From Pyrus communis (taxonomy: Eukaryota > Streptophyta > Magnoliopsida > Rosales > Rosaceae): DNA of 64,000 bases. The notes under the pieces were generated by a model, which saw only the letters and a program-made list of their open reading frames with translations, ran no database searches and was not told where the DNA came from. This document shows positions 1 to 12,421 of the stretch, piece by piece. The position numbers and the translations under genes were made by a program. The stretch's first letter is position 1; each line of letters begins with the position of its first letter. The stretch is from the NCBI RefSeq assembly GCF_963583255.1, contig NC_084813.1, positions 4,156,501 through 4,220,500 of the forward strand, given 5' to 3'.

Positions 1-950
1 CTCTACATGAATTGTTGCCGTTACTTCAGCCACTCGAGTTTTATGGTTACTGGAAATAATCGAACACTGGATGATGGACTTATCCTGACTAATCCTACCC
101 AGACATGTTATAGCTATCCTAACTCATTATTCCGCCTCCCGCACTACTAGAGCACTAAGGCTTTGTCCATCAAGTTTTCGTTGTATGCTAATTGTAGCAA
201 CATTTTGTGTAAATTGTATTTTTTTTTTTTTTAAGTAGAGCGATTACATGATTGGGTTTGATAGGCAGTTGTTTAGAGGAGGAAAATTAATAGGGATCAA
301 AAATACACCATGGTGCATAAATATAAATGTTTTTCGTTACTGTAGTAAAACGCCATTTGTAATATTTAAAATATAGAGAAGATATATTTTATAAATACAT
401 GCATATATCATCATCAATGGTATCAGATGCAACCCTGTATGGACACTAATTTATTGATAGTACCATGATCTAATGATATTTCTCTTTACTTGTATGTGTC
501 ACTTGTAAGTGATACGTCTTATATACAAATCTCGTGAATGGCGAGTTCGTTTCCAATTTATTCTTCATTATTTAGAGTAAATATATCGTTGTATCACAAA
601 ACACTAATATCTTCTTTTTTTTAAAAGAGAGAATTTTCTACTAGGATAGCATTATAGTTTAGTCATATTTTTTTCACTTATAAGTAAATGCCCCATGTTC
701 AACTCATAAATGGCGAGTTAGATATGTAATTATCATGTGCCCATTATAGAAACTAGCCCAAATTAACAACCAAATTTATAAAATTAGAATCTTTTTCTAA
801 TACAAAACTTATAGAAATTGCTATCAATAATTGGCACTAGATTATAGGTTATGGTATTAAATTAAATTATAACTTTTGATGCATTTCCCAGTAGCTTTGA
901 CCCCGCAATATAATAACAATTAATCACAAAATTATAAGTAATTAAGCACC
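1..950. other. AT-rich intergenic DNA with degenerate SINE-like scraps
   Basis: No coding sequence is supported here. Two stretches (about 475-600 and 650-730) carry a 'cacttgtaagtga...' block followed by an 'atggcgagtt' block, in the order seen in the better SINE-like copies at 39815 and 57900. Both are too decayed for confident family assignment. Confidence 0.4.
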
Positions 951-955
951 ATTAT

Positions 956-3445
956 TGTAACGACCAGTTCCAAAATATGTTGGTTTTTTATAATTTTAAA
1001 GCATGAATTTACGAAAATGCTCTTCAAGGCAGAAACCTTGACCTTTGTTGACCACCTTATCGTGTCACATATGGCTTTTTTCCCTGGTGTATCCTTGTAG
1101 TATTCATCGCTATAAAGGTGTTGGCGCAAGCAGAATCGAATTTGGAGCTAGAATGTGGATTTTATGGAATTTGAAACGTAGAGGTATTTTGGTAATTTTA
1201 CGTCCCGCAAGATATTTTCTCGTTTTGTCTTTTCTCACATTGGTTGGGGTGCCTGTGGGGCCCACCCCTATTTTGGGTTTGTCTCCCAGCCTACTTTTTT
1301 CTTCCCCTCCCGTGAATTCTCTTTCTAGAACATTTTTTCTCTCTCCTCTCTCCCCCTAGCTCGCTCATCTCTCTCGACTCACTCCCTCTCTTCTCTTAAA
1401 CCTATCTCATACATTATTTACTTCCTTTGCAACTAAGCCTCAAGAGGCCGAATACACACCAGACCACCCTACAAAAGTGCATGCACAGTGGAGCCACCAT
1501 TTTCTCTGGCGATTTAACCTGAAATTCGACAAAACCGAGTTGAGTTTGACGTGAATAGGATGTATCTCAGTTTCTTGTGAGATTTTCTAGTTATCTGGGT
1601 GGTTTTTGAGTTGAAAATCGAGGGTTTTAACCATATTCATATATGTTCTTCCTCTCCCCAGTTTTCCAGTGAAAACTCGACGGCTTGCGAACCATTTTGT
1701 GGCCAACTCCGACCACAACTGATCCGGGGAAAGGTATAATCCTAATCTACACTTTATCTTCACTTTGGTAGGTAAAACATGGGAGATGATTGAGTTTTGA
1801 GCTCGATTTGGAGCTCTGGTTCGCTGCCCAGATTCTGACCAAATCCGAGTCGACCTGACACGCAACCCAATAATCGGGTCCAATCCAATAACCCGGCCCA
1901 AACCTTTATGCCATGCAACCAAAAAATTTGGCCCATTAACCCTAGCCCAAATCCAACCCAGCAACCGGCCCAACCTGGCAACCCAAAGCCTAGATCCAAA
2001 GTGGATCCGACCCGACCCAAACCTAATTCCCTATTTCCTACGATTGGTGCGTGGGTGCGCAAAGAGGGATGTCCCTCTTTAGGTTTTTTGACATGCCGAA
2101 TCCAAATTCGCTGTTCGTTTTCCCAAATTTGATCGTTTTCATAGAGTTTTATTAAATGGTCTCTATTTGTGTTTAGGTGCGTCAGTTGGAAGTGACCCCG
2201 TCTTCCCTAGTTCAAGCGTTTCCCAGTAGTGGAATATCTGTGAGTGGACCCCTTCTTAACTTGCATGTTTTTATAAAGTATTAGGCTTGCATTCACGAAA
2301 AGCATGCTTTTACTTTGTAAGCATTATTTATGATTTATCGAATTTACGTTTTACGAAAGGTTATGAATTATTGGATTTTCGTATATGATATTATATGGAT
2401 TACGAATATGATTTGTTTTACGGATTTATGAATATATTTATATATGGTTTATGAATTGATGTTTTGAGCATTTGAGCTCCGGTGATTTGATATAAGATAT
2501 TGGGATATATTTTATGTGCTTATCTAGTAGGTTATCATACAGCACATCCACATAACACGAGTATGTAGATGTCTATGGCCATAGGACACAGTTGATGATA
2601 TTTATGACATGCTCCTAGCTTCATTGGTGAAACCAGTGTCAGACAACTTCACTAGCCACGGCTAATGTCGATGTGTGATGTATATTCTTCTCCGGCGTAA
2701 CCTAGAGTCGTACAGCTTCACCTTCGGGTAATGGACCCATTACATATACATATATGTTTCTTCTCTGGCGTAACCCAGAGTTATACAACTTCACCTTCGG
2801 GTGATGGACCCTATAATTCTTCATAAGCGTAACCCAGTGTTGTACAGCTTCACATTCGGGTGATGGTTATGCCTTCGAGCTACTATGATACCCCTAGTTA
2901 AGTACATCATTGATTTGAATTACAGATGTTTTACAAATTTACGTTCAGGCGACTATATTACCATTACTGAGCAATGGTTTACAAGTACTTGTTTTACAAA
3001 CGTTTCTCATGGCATGCTAGAGTTTTCTGTAAAACCAACTAAGTAGTAATAAATGTGTTTTCAAAATAGGGGGTTAGTATGTTCAGAAAGAAAATGGTTT
3101 TCTTACTATTAGTATTATATTATAAACTTTGGTCCACTTACCCTTTGTTTTGGTCCCCTTTAGGAGTTAGAATCAAGGCAATTAATCCCCGCGTTAGGGC
3201 ATTTCCACATATGTATCTTCGAGTATTCTCAGTGTTAGACCCATTCTTTATTCGTACATTTTTATATTAATTCTTTCACATTGTTCTTGATTAGTTGTAT
3301 ACTCTGAACACGTTTCCACATTGGCATAATTCTTTCGAATTACATATTTTATTTGTATGCATGTTTAAAATGGCTTCATCATCCTCGGATGTTGGCCAGC
3401 ACGTGTCTATCCTGATATTTGAGATATCGAGGTTAGGGCATATCA
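956..3445 (+). repeat. 5' LTR of the gypsy element
   Basis: The left edge is fixed by the target duplication and the TG start. The right edge is fixed by '...gcatatca' followed by gtt and the primer binding site. The last ~400 bp (3044-3445) match 5804-6217 closely. Open frames inside it (about 1587-2132) are by-products of C-rich 'ggcccaacc' sequence, not genes. Confidence 0.8.
2687..2867 (+). repeat. Three imperfect tandem repeats inside the gypsy LTR
   Basis: Three copies of a module of roughly 60-70 bp built around 'gcgtaacccagagt', 'acagcttcaccttcgggt' and 'gatggacc' follow one another. They sit in the middle of the LTR and could be duplicated promoter/enhancer units. Function is not shown by sequence. 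Confidence 0.75.
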
Positions 3446-3448
3446 GTT

Positions 3449-3460
3449 TGGTATCAGAGC
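3449..3460 (+). other. Primer binding site, initiator tRNA-Met type
   Basis: TGGTATCAGAGC is the standard plant retroelement complement to the 3' end of initiator tRNA-Met. It begins 3 bp after the 5' LTR and fixes the LTR boundary. Confidence 0.85.
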
Positions 3461-3874
3461 AAGGTTTGTTCAGAACATACTTAAGATCTTCTCCTACTTT
3501 AGTAGTGTGTCGGCCTTGATATCATTTGGATGTCATGGCTTCTGTTTATTGATGTCCTTTGGCACGGTTATGCAATCCTCATTCTGCCTGAATAGTCACA
3601 TCATATTTGAAGTATAAGAAATTTGTGTCAGGATTGTGCCTCAAGTTTAATGTAATTGATTGACGAATGACTTTCAACATCCGACCGATACTCTGCGTCA
3701 TGTGTTCCTTAGGAATGGCGGGCAGAGTCGATTCTACATAGAAGTGACATGAATTAGAGAAAATCTTAGTGGGATGAAGTCTAGTTGAGACCAATTGAAG
3801 ATCGGAGGCTATAATGGTACCCTGCGACTTGCGTTCCTTAAGAGTGGCAGGCAGAGGCAATACATGTTAGAAGA

Positions 3875-5400
3875 TTGCTTAAAACATCCAAAGTTTGCAT
3901 TGGAAAAATTAGGAAATCACCAGTTGTAGATCGAATCAATTTCCTCAGGCTTGTTGTTCCAGTGAGGGAATTAGCGTGGACCCTCAGGAAATTTCTCACT
4001 GGTTATTTTAACGATAATATCATTATCTACTTTAACCACGAGGTCAGTTTAATAAACATCAACAGCCAGCTTTATACCAAATTCCTAAAATGTCGACCTT
4101 GCTTAGATTTCGTACCTTTCTTGAGAGACATGGGTGTAGCCAAAGGTATTCTTACCAAATCCAATATTGTGAAGGTTGGAAATAAAAAATCCTCTTGAGT
4201 GTCGTGAATTACGAAATACCATCAATCTTGTCGATTTCTATCAACAATTGTTAACGATTATGTGACCATAGTCCTATTTCCATTTCCTTTTGCTAGGAAG
4301 AAGTTAGTTTTGTTATGATGTTAAATGTGAACGAAGTTTCTAACAACTGAAGTGTTGTCTCACCCGACCATTGTTCCTACACCTTTCGATGACATCGATC
4401 AATTTCAAATCCTACGGTGATGTTTTAGTTATGCGTTGATGTAGCATGATAATGAATGTTTATGTCTTTCATCATTGGTACTGCTTGAAGTGAACTATCC
4501 TATCTACGACCTTGAGTCATCTGCTACTATCCTGGCTTGAAAATCTAATGACACCTTCCCTTGGGGTAACGCATCAAATCTTTGTCAACCTTGCAAACTT
4601 CTTAGTTATATCTTCACTCAAAATGAGCTAAGTCCCTGGTGGCAGTAATTGATAGAGCATATCAATGTTTATGACTATACCATCACGTACCACCCCGATT
4701 GTGCAAACATAGTTGCTAATCACCTCAATAGAAAGACACATCTATACTCGAACATTCTTCAATCAGTCATATTCCCACCTTATGCAGAACTCTCAAATAC
4801 TTTTGCAACCTGACTTTCGATCGCCAGGAAACCGAGTTAGCCAATCTTCCAGTTCGTTCATTTCAAATTGTTATTACCCAATCAAGTTTGGTACTTACAC
4901 GCATTTAAGCATCAAATTGTATATTCAATCTAGTTATCTTGTACTTTAGATTAATGGACTTAAACTCTTGAGTGTTCTTTTAACTTTCTTGACATGATTT
5001 CTCGCTAAATCTATGAGGAATCCACGATGGATCGGCTTGCTGAGGCATGTGGGAACTACATTATTCGATTTCGTGATGTTGTTGTCACTTTTGTACCTCA
5101 TCGGGATGCGCGTTTCATTTCTAAGTCTTCGAAGCCCTCTTGAAGGTCATGGGTACTAAGTTATTGTCTGGTACCACATTTCATCCTCAGACTGGTAGCC
5201 AGTCTGAATGAACTATCCAGACCTTGGAGAACTTACTGCATTCATATGTTATGCAATTTCAATGTGGTTGGTATAGACACCTACCTTCAGTAGAGTTTTC
5301 CTACTATGATATTCATTATTTCGGGTTAGGGTATGGCACCACTGGAGGCGTTATGTTGTATGGAGGTTTGTGGGCAACATAAGATAGACCAAAGAGTATG
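3875..5400 (+). pseudogene. Decayed gypsy pol (RT, RNase H, integrase remnants)
   Basis: Conceptual reading across frames shows pol landmarks in the expected order. A degraded reverse-transcriptase catalytic region ('NDNIIIYF', replacing the usual IDDILVYS) is near 4010-4030. An RNase H block ('EVNYPIYDLE') is near 4490-4520. 'YHPDCANIVANHLNRK' is near 4690-4735. An integrase core ('HRDARFISKS', then a broken 'FHPQTDGQSE' region) is near 5100-5210, followed by the degraded 'ALYGRRC' region near 5350. Many stops and frameshifts interrupt it and no product is expected. Confidence 0.7.
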
Positions 5401-5803
5401 AAAAGCAGTCATTCTAAGGATGTATCAGAGATATTGTTCCTCTATTATAGGTTTCAAATCTTATACCTCTCGATCAGAAGAGAGATCATCGTGGATAGTC
5501 ACGGAAGAAATGTTTTAAGACAAAGTGTTCGCCTCTACACATTTTTCAACTATTTCATTCCATAACCTTATTGTTCGTGTGGACGTGGATGTCAAAACAC
5601 TTCTAGCAGCTATGATTGGTGCGCTTTGGGGTAGTGCAGGAGTGCAATCGAGGCATAAATCGGACAATGTGTGCACATTTTCACATTGAGGGGCAAAATG
5701 GTATTGTTGCACCCTCGGGGATTTCTTACTTGTTTACCAAGACAACAATGAGTTTTCGACATTATGGGCTGCAAACTATAATATCGATGGCTTATTCATT
5801 GGG

Positions 5804-6217
5804 TTTGCTAAGTAGTAATATATGTGTTTTCAAATAGGGGGTTAGTATGTTTAGAAAGAAAATGGTTTTCTTATTATTAGTATTATTATTATAAACTTTG
5901 TTTCATTCACCCTTTGTTTTGTGCCCTCTTCAGGAATTAGAATTGAGGCATTCGATCTCGGCGTTAGGGCATTTCCGCATAGGTATCTTTGAGTCTTCTC
6001 AGTGTAAGGCCCATTCCTTATTTGTACATTTTTATTGTAATTCTTTCACATTGTTCTTAATTAGTTGTATGCTTTGAAAACATTTCCGCATTGGCATAAT
6101 TCTTTTCTATTTACATATTTTATTTGTACACATGTTTAAAATGGCTTCGTCATCCTTGGGTGTCGGTCAGCACGTGCCTATCCTGATATTTAGAGATATC
6201 AAGGTCAACACATGTCA
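5804..6217 (+). repeat. 3' LTR remnant of the gypsy element
   Basis: Starting at 'ctaagtagtaatatatgtg', this segment parallels 3044-3445 with frequent substitutions and ends at the right-hand attat duplication. The expected upstream 2.1 kb of LTR is not recognisable. The divergence between the two ends indicates an old insertion. Confidence 0.8.
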
Positions 6218-6222
6218 ATTAT

Positions 6223-6786
6223 CTTGGTTTATCAAACGTTAAACTTGAAATTGAGCCGATTTGCAAACAAAACAGAAAACAAAGTAATCAAGAAAATGAC
6301 CTTTTTAATAGGACAATGAATTCTAAACTTTTGATGACTATTGGGTCTCTTGCACGTCACCACGTGCAAACCCTGAAAGGATAAGGTTATAAAGCTTGTT
6401 GAAATGCCTAGCGGCAGAATTTATAACACGTATCCAATTTCCAGCAATGATTTTCATGTAATCCCCCCATTTTTGGAGAAATTTTTTATTGTGACGGAAA
6501 TATGGGTGTTTTTATATAAGTGGTGGGAAATTTTATATTCTAAATTATTAACTTTTTAACACACATATCCCCCCATTTGTATAGTGACACGTGGTGTACG
6601 ACCCTATGTACCGGTCATATTGAAAAATCTCTCCCATTTTTGCATGCTTTTCAACGGTCACATCCTCCTCAATCTATATATATATATATATATATATGTT
6701 CTCACATAGCTGTACCCAGCACTCAGTTCTCACCAATCCCATTTCTCTCATTCTCTCTAGCTAATTAATCAGTTTAGTTGCAAAAA
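6223..6786 (+). promoter_or_regulatory. Former promoter and 5' UTR of the phytocyanin gene
   Basis: This gap lies directly upstream of the phytocyanin start codon. It holds a CACGTG box inside a palindrome (6350-6369), a second ACGTG core (gacacgtgg near 6584), a (TA)n tract at about 6676-6698 that could serve as a TATA region, and a CT-rich leader ('ctcattctctctagc'). The stretch from about 6455 to 6600 resembles a known type of intergenic transposon relic, but I could not fix its ends. Confidence 0.4.
6350..6369. promoter_or_regulatory. Perfect 8-bp palindrome containing a G-box
   Basis: TTGCACGT and its exact complement ACGTGCAA are separated by CACC, creating one CACGTG core and one GCACGT half. 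It could be a paired bZIP/bHLH site in the upstream region of the broken phytocyanin gene. Use in vivo is inference. Confidence 0.4.
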
Positions 6787-6870
6787 ATGGGGTCTGAGAG
6801 ACTATTTGTGAGCATTTTTCTTGTCATTTTGGTGGTGGCATTGGCCAGTAACTCTTCTCAAGCTTACAAG

Positions 6871-7104
6871 TGTTAGGATATAAGTGTATGATATAAGTGT
6901 GTGGAGGATATAGCCATGTGTCACAAATGTCTTGGAGTTAGTTATGAGTGTGTGGTATTTAGAAGACAAGTTGGACACAATTGAATGTAATGAAAAAGTT
7001 GATATTATCCCTCCTCTTTCTCTCTCTAAATTTGTTCTCTCTCTCTCTTCAATACTTTTTCCTTTCATGGTTTCTCTGCAATACATATAGTAATAATGTT
7101 GACA
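6871..7104 (+). repeat. 5' LTR (234 bp) of the first copia element
   Basis: It begins TGTTAGGATA and ends GTTGACA. It contains a CT-rich tract ('ctctctctctcttc') and matches 12174-12421, apart from a 10-bp insertion and a few changes in the 3' copy. Confidence 0.95.
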
Positions 7105-7578
7105 TGGTATCAAAGCCGCCAACAATGGCTGACGTCGTCGTCTAACGATCCTGGTGCTTCTGTTTTTATTCGTTCTTGGTCGTCGTGCTCTGTTACTTGC
7201 TCGAAGTTGGTTATTCTCTGATCGAGGTCGGTTACCTCCTCAAACCCTAGAATTTAGGGATTTTTGGGAGAAGTTGCAGTTCATTGTGTTAGTTAAAGGT
7301 ATCTATGGCTTTTCTTGCATTCTTGCTTATATTTGTCAGTTTTGCTATGAATCTTGCTGTGCGTTGCGGTGTTGGTTGCTTAACGCTAGTAGTCGGTTGT
7401 CGATTCTCTAAAATTGTAGGTGTGTTTGTTGATTTCTTGAAGAATTGTTGGTGTGTTGTGACACTTTCTACTTCTTACTGGTCAATTGCGGTGCCTATTT
7501 TGTATGCAACAATCAGTTCTTGTCTATGGTACTTGATTTCTTACAGTGCAAGCGAAGATTGTTTCTTGGTGTTTTAAT

Positions 7579-10500
7579 ATGGTGACTACTGCCCGATTAG
7601 CTCTTACTCAATCGCCTATTTCTTCCCTGGTACCAGGTGTTGGCAACACTGTTACTGTCACGTTAGATGATTCTAACTATGTTACTTGGAACTTTCAAAT
7701 TGACTTACTGGGGTTTCTTGATGGTTCTATCCCCTGCCCTGTGAAACATACTACAGTTGAAACTGCTGATGGTACTATAATTGATACCTCTTCTGTGATT
7801 GATGGTTATAAAGTTTAGAAAATTCATGATAAAGTCTTGATGACTCTTATCACTGCCACTTTGTCTCTTGTTGCATTATCTTGTGTCATTGGATGTCAAA
7901 ATTCCAAAGAAATGTGGGTTAATTTGAAAGAGAGATTCTCGAGCATGACAAGAACAAATATTGTACAAATGAAAATTGATTTATAGAACATTAAGAAAGA
8001 GGCATAATCCATTGGTCTGTATCTTCAAAGGATCAAAGATGGCAGAGATCAGTTAACTGCAGTGGGTGTAGTCATCTTTGATGAAGACATTGTCATTGTT
8101 TCTCCATCTGAATACACTACCATTAAAGCTATTATTCAAGGCAGAGAAAGTCTTGTTTCCTTGAAGGAACTTAGGTCCCAATTGAAAGCTGAAGAAGCAA
8201 CACTTGAAGAAGGATTTCAACAGCCGTTGATGACTGCAATGTATGCCAATAATTCAGGCTCTATGCATGAATTAAGAGGGACATCTGGTATAAAACCACC
8301 TGGCAACTTTCCTATTGGTTCTTCAACCTGTTAGATTTCTCCAGATTCTTAAATGGTCCAAGGTGTTCAGATGCCACATTTAGTTAAAATGCCTAATATT
8401 GCTCCAATGGGTCAAGTGCCTCAATACACACAATTTTTGCAGTTGCCTCTTTCTTCTCCCACTAGACCTTATGCATTTGTGTCACAAACATGGTCTGGTA
8501 CTTACAATAATTTTACGAGGAATAATTTCAAGTATAAAGGCAAGGGGAAGAAATTTCACTCTAGATTTCAAGCTTCTAATCCAACAAATGCTCAGTCTCA
8601 GTATCAGAATAATTTTCAGAATTTTAGTCCTCTGATGCCATCCATGCCACCTTATAATCCTATGCTCATTTGTCAGATTTGTGACAAAAAGGGCCATTTT
8701 ACGCTACATTGTTTTCAACGTGGATGATATGCAATCGAGTGGGTCACACTGCAACCACATGTTTTGATAGGGGTAATTCTTCCATGTCTATGTCTCAACC
8801 TATGTATTGCCAGCAGTTTCAGGCTTCTGGTTCTCTAATTCATCACCCAGTTCAACATGTGACTCCACAGTACATGCTTACTCCATCTACGACACAACAA
8901 GCTTCATCCCTTGTGGCTTTCACTACAAAAACCAGTCCTTCACCTTCTGCACCACAGCAAGAGTTTTAGCTACTAAACTCTAGTGCCACTAATCATATGA
9001 CCTCTGATTTGTCGAATTTGCAAGCTGCTACACCATATCCCTCTCATGAAACTGTCACTGGAGCTAATGGTGAAGGTTTACTAATTTCTCATATAGGACA
9101 GTCTTGTCTTCTTACTTCTTATCATAAACTTCAGTTAAACAAAGTGCTATGTGTCCCACAACTATCTCAGCATTTACTTTCCATGTACCAGCTATGTAAG
9201 GACAATAATTGTCGCCGTATTGTTAATGAATTTTTTGTGTGTATACAGGACAAGGTCACCAACAAGGTACTTTTCCACGGACTGAGTAACAACGTTGTTT
9301 ACCTTCTTCCATTGTTCAAACAACCATCGTTCAAACCTGCAGCATATCTTGGACAGAAAGTGCATGCTACTCTTTGGCATTGCAGATTGGGTCATCCAAC
9401 TAATTCTATAGTCCAATTAGCTCTTAGTAAGTCAACTATTTCATTTCCTTGTAATTCCATGCCCCAACATGTATTTCTTGCTTGAAAGGCAAGTTTACCA
9501 AATTGCCATTTCCATTAGTAGCAGCCAAATCCAATGTACCATTTGAAGTCATACACACTAATGTGTGGGGACCTGCACCTATCATGTCTATAAAAGGTCA
9601 TAGATACTATGTGTCCTTTTATAAATGAATGTACCCGGTATACATGGATTTTTCCCATAATGAATAAAGCTGCAGTTTGTGAAATTTTCATTCAGTTTCA
9701 TGCTTTTATTCATAATTTCTTCATTGTTAATATCAAAGTGTTGCAAAGTGATGGTGGTGGGGAGTTTGTTGGGTATGTCCTTCAAAAGTTTCTCAAACCC
9801 AAAGGTATTTTGCATCAAATGTCTTATCCCAATACTCCTGAATAGAATGGGTTGGCTGAGAGGAAAAATAAACACATAGTTGAGACTGCAATCTCCCTAC
9901 TTCAACAAGCATCCCTTCCTTCTAAATTTTGGTTTCATGCTTGTGCCACAACCACTTATCTTATTAATCGAAGGCCTACACCTGTCTTGAAAATGCAGTC
10001 TCCTTTTGAAGTATTATATCACTCTCCACCTAGACTTGATCATCTAAGGGTATTTGGGTGTGCTTGTTATCCTACTTTGAAACCATATAGACAAAATAAG
10101 TTGGCCCCAAAAACCACACAGTTCATATTTTTAGGATATGCAGCTCAATACAAAGGGTATATTTGTTATGCTATTAGAGATCATAAGCTTATTGTCTCTA
10201 GGCATGTTGTCTTTGATGAAGATAATTTTCCTAGTGTACCAATGCATTCATCTAGTCCACCATCACATGTGTCACAATCTCAGGTTACTCATCCTAATAC
10301 TTTTCAACATCCCTCCTTTATTCCCATTCCATTTCCCCATGTTAATTTTTCCACTTCACCTCCCTATACCTCTGCAAACCATAATGTTACTCAATCCTAC
10401 TCTCGAATACATGGTGATCTTGTCCCTGCTCCCAGTTCTCTATCTATGGACACATTTCCATAATCAGTGGAACAATCAGACATTCATCATGATGTCACCG

Positions 10501-12179
10501 ATTCTCAAGTCCCAAAACTACAACATGTTTCAATTTCTCAAATTAATACACATCTAACGCAAACCAGGTCAAAGTTTGGCATTTTCAAGAAAAAGGTTTT
10601 TCTTGCTCAGGTTCATTCTTCTTTGGTCAACGAACCATAATCTTTCACAGCTGCTGCGAAGTTTATTGAGTGGAGGAATGCCATGGAAGAGGAAATGGCA
10701 GCCTTAGTTAAACAGAAAACATGGCAGTTGGTCATTCTTCCAACTAACAAGAATTTGGTTGGTTGTAAATGGATCTACAAGATCAAAAATAATCCAAATG
10801 GCACAGTTGCTCGATACAAGGCCAGATTAGTGGGCAAAGGTTTTTCCCAAGAAGCAGGCCTTGATTATTATGAAACTTTTAGCCCTGTGGTTAAGCCAAC
10901 CATAGTAAGGCTTATGTTATCCTTAGTTGCAACTAAAGGATGGAGATTAAAAAAGCTTGATGTTAAAAATGCTTTCCTGCATGGGTTTCTTGATGAAGAG
11001 GTGTATAAGTGTCAGCCCCAAGGCTTTATTGATCCGGATCACCCTGAGTTTGTGTGCAAATTGGAAAGATCTCTCTATGGCCTTAAACAAGCCCCTCGAG
11101 CTTGGAATGAACGTTTTACCAGGTTTCTTCTTACCTTAGGTTTCAAGCCTTCATATGTTGATCCTTCTTTATACGTGAAGCATGATGGACAATCTGTGGT
11201 TGTCTTATTATTGTATGTTGATGATATAATACTCAATGGTGATAATGAGACTAAAGTTCAAGCTGTGATTAATCAGTTAACTAGTGAATTTGATATAACG
11301 GATTTAGGACTTCTCCATTATTTCCTTGGTCTTCAAATTGAATATCAACCTCATGGTTTAATTGTGCATCAATCCAAATATGTTTCTGATTTACTCAAGA
11401 AGACCAATATGTTGGATAGCAAGCCTTGTACTACTCCTTGTCATCCAAACCAAAAATTACTCAATCATGGCAGTCCTCCGTTTCATGATCCCAGGCTTTA
11501 TAGAAGTATTGTTGAGGCATTTCAGTATTTGACATTTACACGATCAGATATTGCTTATTCAGTCAATCAAGTTTGCCAGTTCATGCACTCACCTCTAGAG
11601 AGTCATTTTGTTGCTGTCAAACGAATTTTGCGATATCTTAGAGGTTCCATGTCTCTTGGTTTATGTTTTAAACCTCGTATGTTGGATATTAAAGCCTACA
11701 CGGATGCTAATTGGGCGGGTGATCCCAATGACAGGAGATCCACCACAGGTTTTGTAGTGTTTTTGGGGTGTAATCATATCTCATGGAGCTCTAAGAAGCA
11801 GCAGACTGTTAGTAGATCCTCCACAGAAGCTGAATACCGTGCTATGGCAACCACCACTACAGAGGTGGTTTGGTTACAACAGTTGCTCAAGGATTTACAT
11901 CTTCCTTGTACTGATATTCCTCTTCTTCGCTGTGACAACATCTCTGCCATGGCATTGGCTACGAAACCTGTCTTACATTCCAAAGCTAAACATATAGAAA
12001 TTGATTGTCATTTCGTCCGTAAACGTGTTCAGCAAGGCTCCATTATGTTGCAGTTTGTCAATTTTGCAGATCAGCATGTTGATATTTTTACCAAGGGCTT
12101 GTGTTCTCCTTTGTTGAGTTTTCATTGTTTCAATCTTATGCTTGGTAGTACCTCCCATAAGATTAAGGGGGAATATTAG
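7579..12179 (+). pseudogene. Inactivated copia gag-pol polyprotein
   Basis: Gag starts at ATG 7579 and is broken by stops at 7816-7818 and several places after. Zinc knuckles of CX2CX4HX4C type follow near 8670 (CQICDKKGHF) and 8720 (CNRVGHTATTC). The protease active site reads NSS in place of DSG near 8970, just after a stop. Integrase shows the zinc-binding block (HCRLGHP) near 9385, a degraded DDE region (QSDGGGEF), a stop at 9843, and then a 203-residue open stretch to 10463. The last 498 codons (10683-12179) are open and hold an intact-looking RT (KLDVKNAFLHG, YVDDIILNGD) and RNase H (TDANWAGD, SSTEAEYRA). An internal TAA after 10460 separates them. Confidence 0.9.
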
Positions 12180-12421
12180 GATATATAAGTGTATGATATA
12201 AGTGTGTGGAGGATATAGCCATGTGTCACAAATGTATTGGTGGTTCTTGGAGTTAGTTATGAGTGTGTGGTATTTATAAGACAAGTTGGACACAATTGAA
12301 TGTAATGAAAAAGCTGATATTCGCCCTCCTCTTTCTCTCTCTAAATTTGTTCTCTCTCTCTCTCTTCGATACTTTTTCCTTTCATGGTTTCTCTGCAATA
12401 CATATAGTAATACTGTTGACA
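12174..12421 (+). repeat. 3' LTR (248 bp) of the first copia element
   Basis: It begins TATTAGG (the expected TG start is mutated to TA) after the purine tract and ends TTGACA, just before the acaag duplication. Confidence 0.93.

Larger units (their letters stand above)
956..6217 (+). mobile_element. Degenerate Ty3/gypsy LTR retrotransposon, 5-bp TSD attat
   Basis: The element starts TGTAACGACC and ends ATGTCA. It is flanked by a perfect 5-bp duplication, attat, at 951-955 and 6218-6222. An initiator-tRNA-Met primer binding site lies 3 bp after the 5' LTR. The order of decayed pol pieces (reverse transcriptase, RNase H, integrase) is Ty3/gypsy, and the long LTR and PBS type suggest a Tekay/Del-like chromovirus, which is inference. 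Stops and frameshifts are everywhere, so it is dead. The 5' LTR is about 2.49 kb, but only about 0.41 kb of matching sequence is present at the 3' end, so most of the 3' LTR and the polypurine tract were lost. Confidence 0.85.
6871..12421 (+). mobile_element. Ty1-copia LTR retrotransposon inserted in the phytocyanin exon, TSD acaag
   Basis: The element is 5.55 kb. Its LTRs are at 6871-7104 and 12174-12421, and a perfect 5-bp duplication, acaag, lies at 6866-6870 and 12422-12426. The primer binding site TGGTATCAAAGCC follows the 5' LTR at 7105. A purine-rich tract (aaggggg) precedes the 3' LTR. The order protease, integrase, RT, RNase H is Ty1-copia, and the short LTRs suggest an Ale/Retrofit-like lineage, which is inference. 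Gag-pol carries many stops, so it cannot supply its own proteins. About seven substitutions and three indels separate the LTRs, so the insertion is not recent. Confidence 0.95.

Noticed and set aside
1045..2132. Several 65-130-codon open frames on both strands
   Set aside because: They overlap each other inside the gypsy LTR, follow C-rich 'ggcccaacc' composition and show no domain pattern.
8399..8697. Frames overlapping gag of the first copia element
   Set aside because: Shadow frames of the gag knuckle region in other phases or on the opposite strand.
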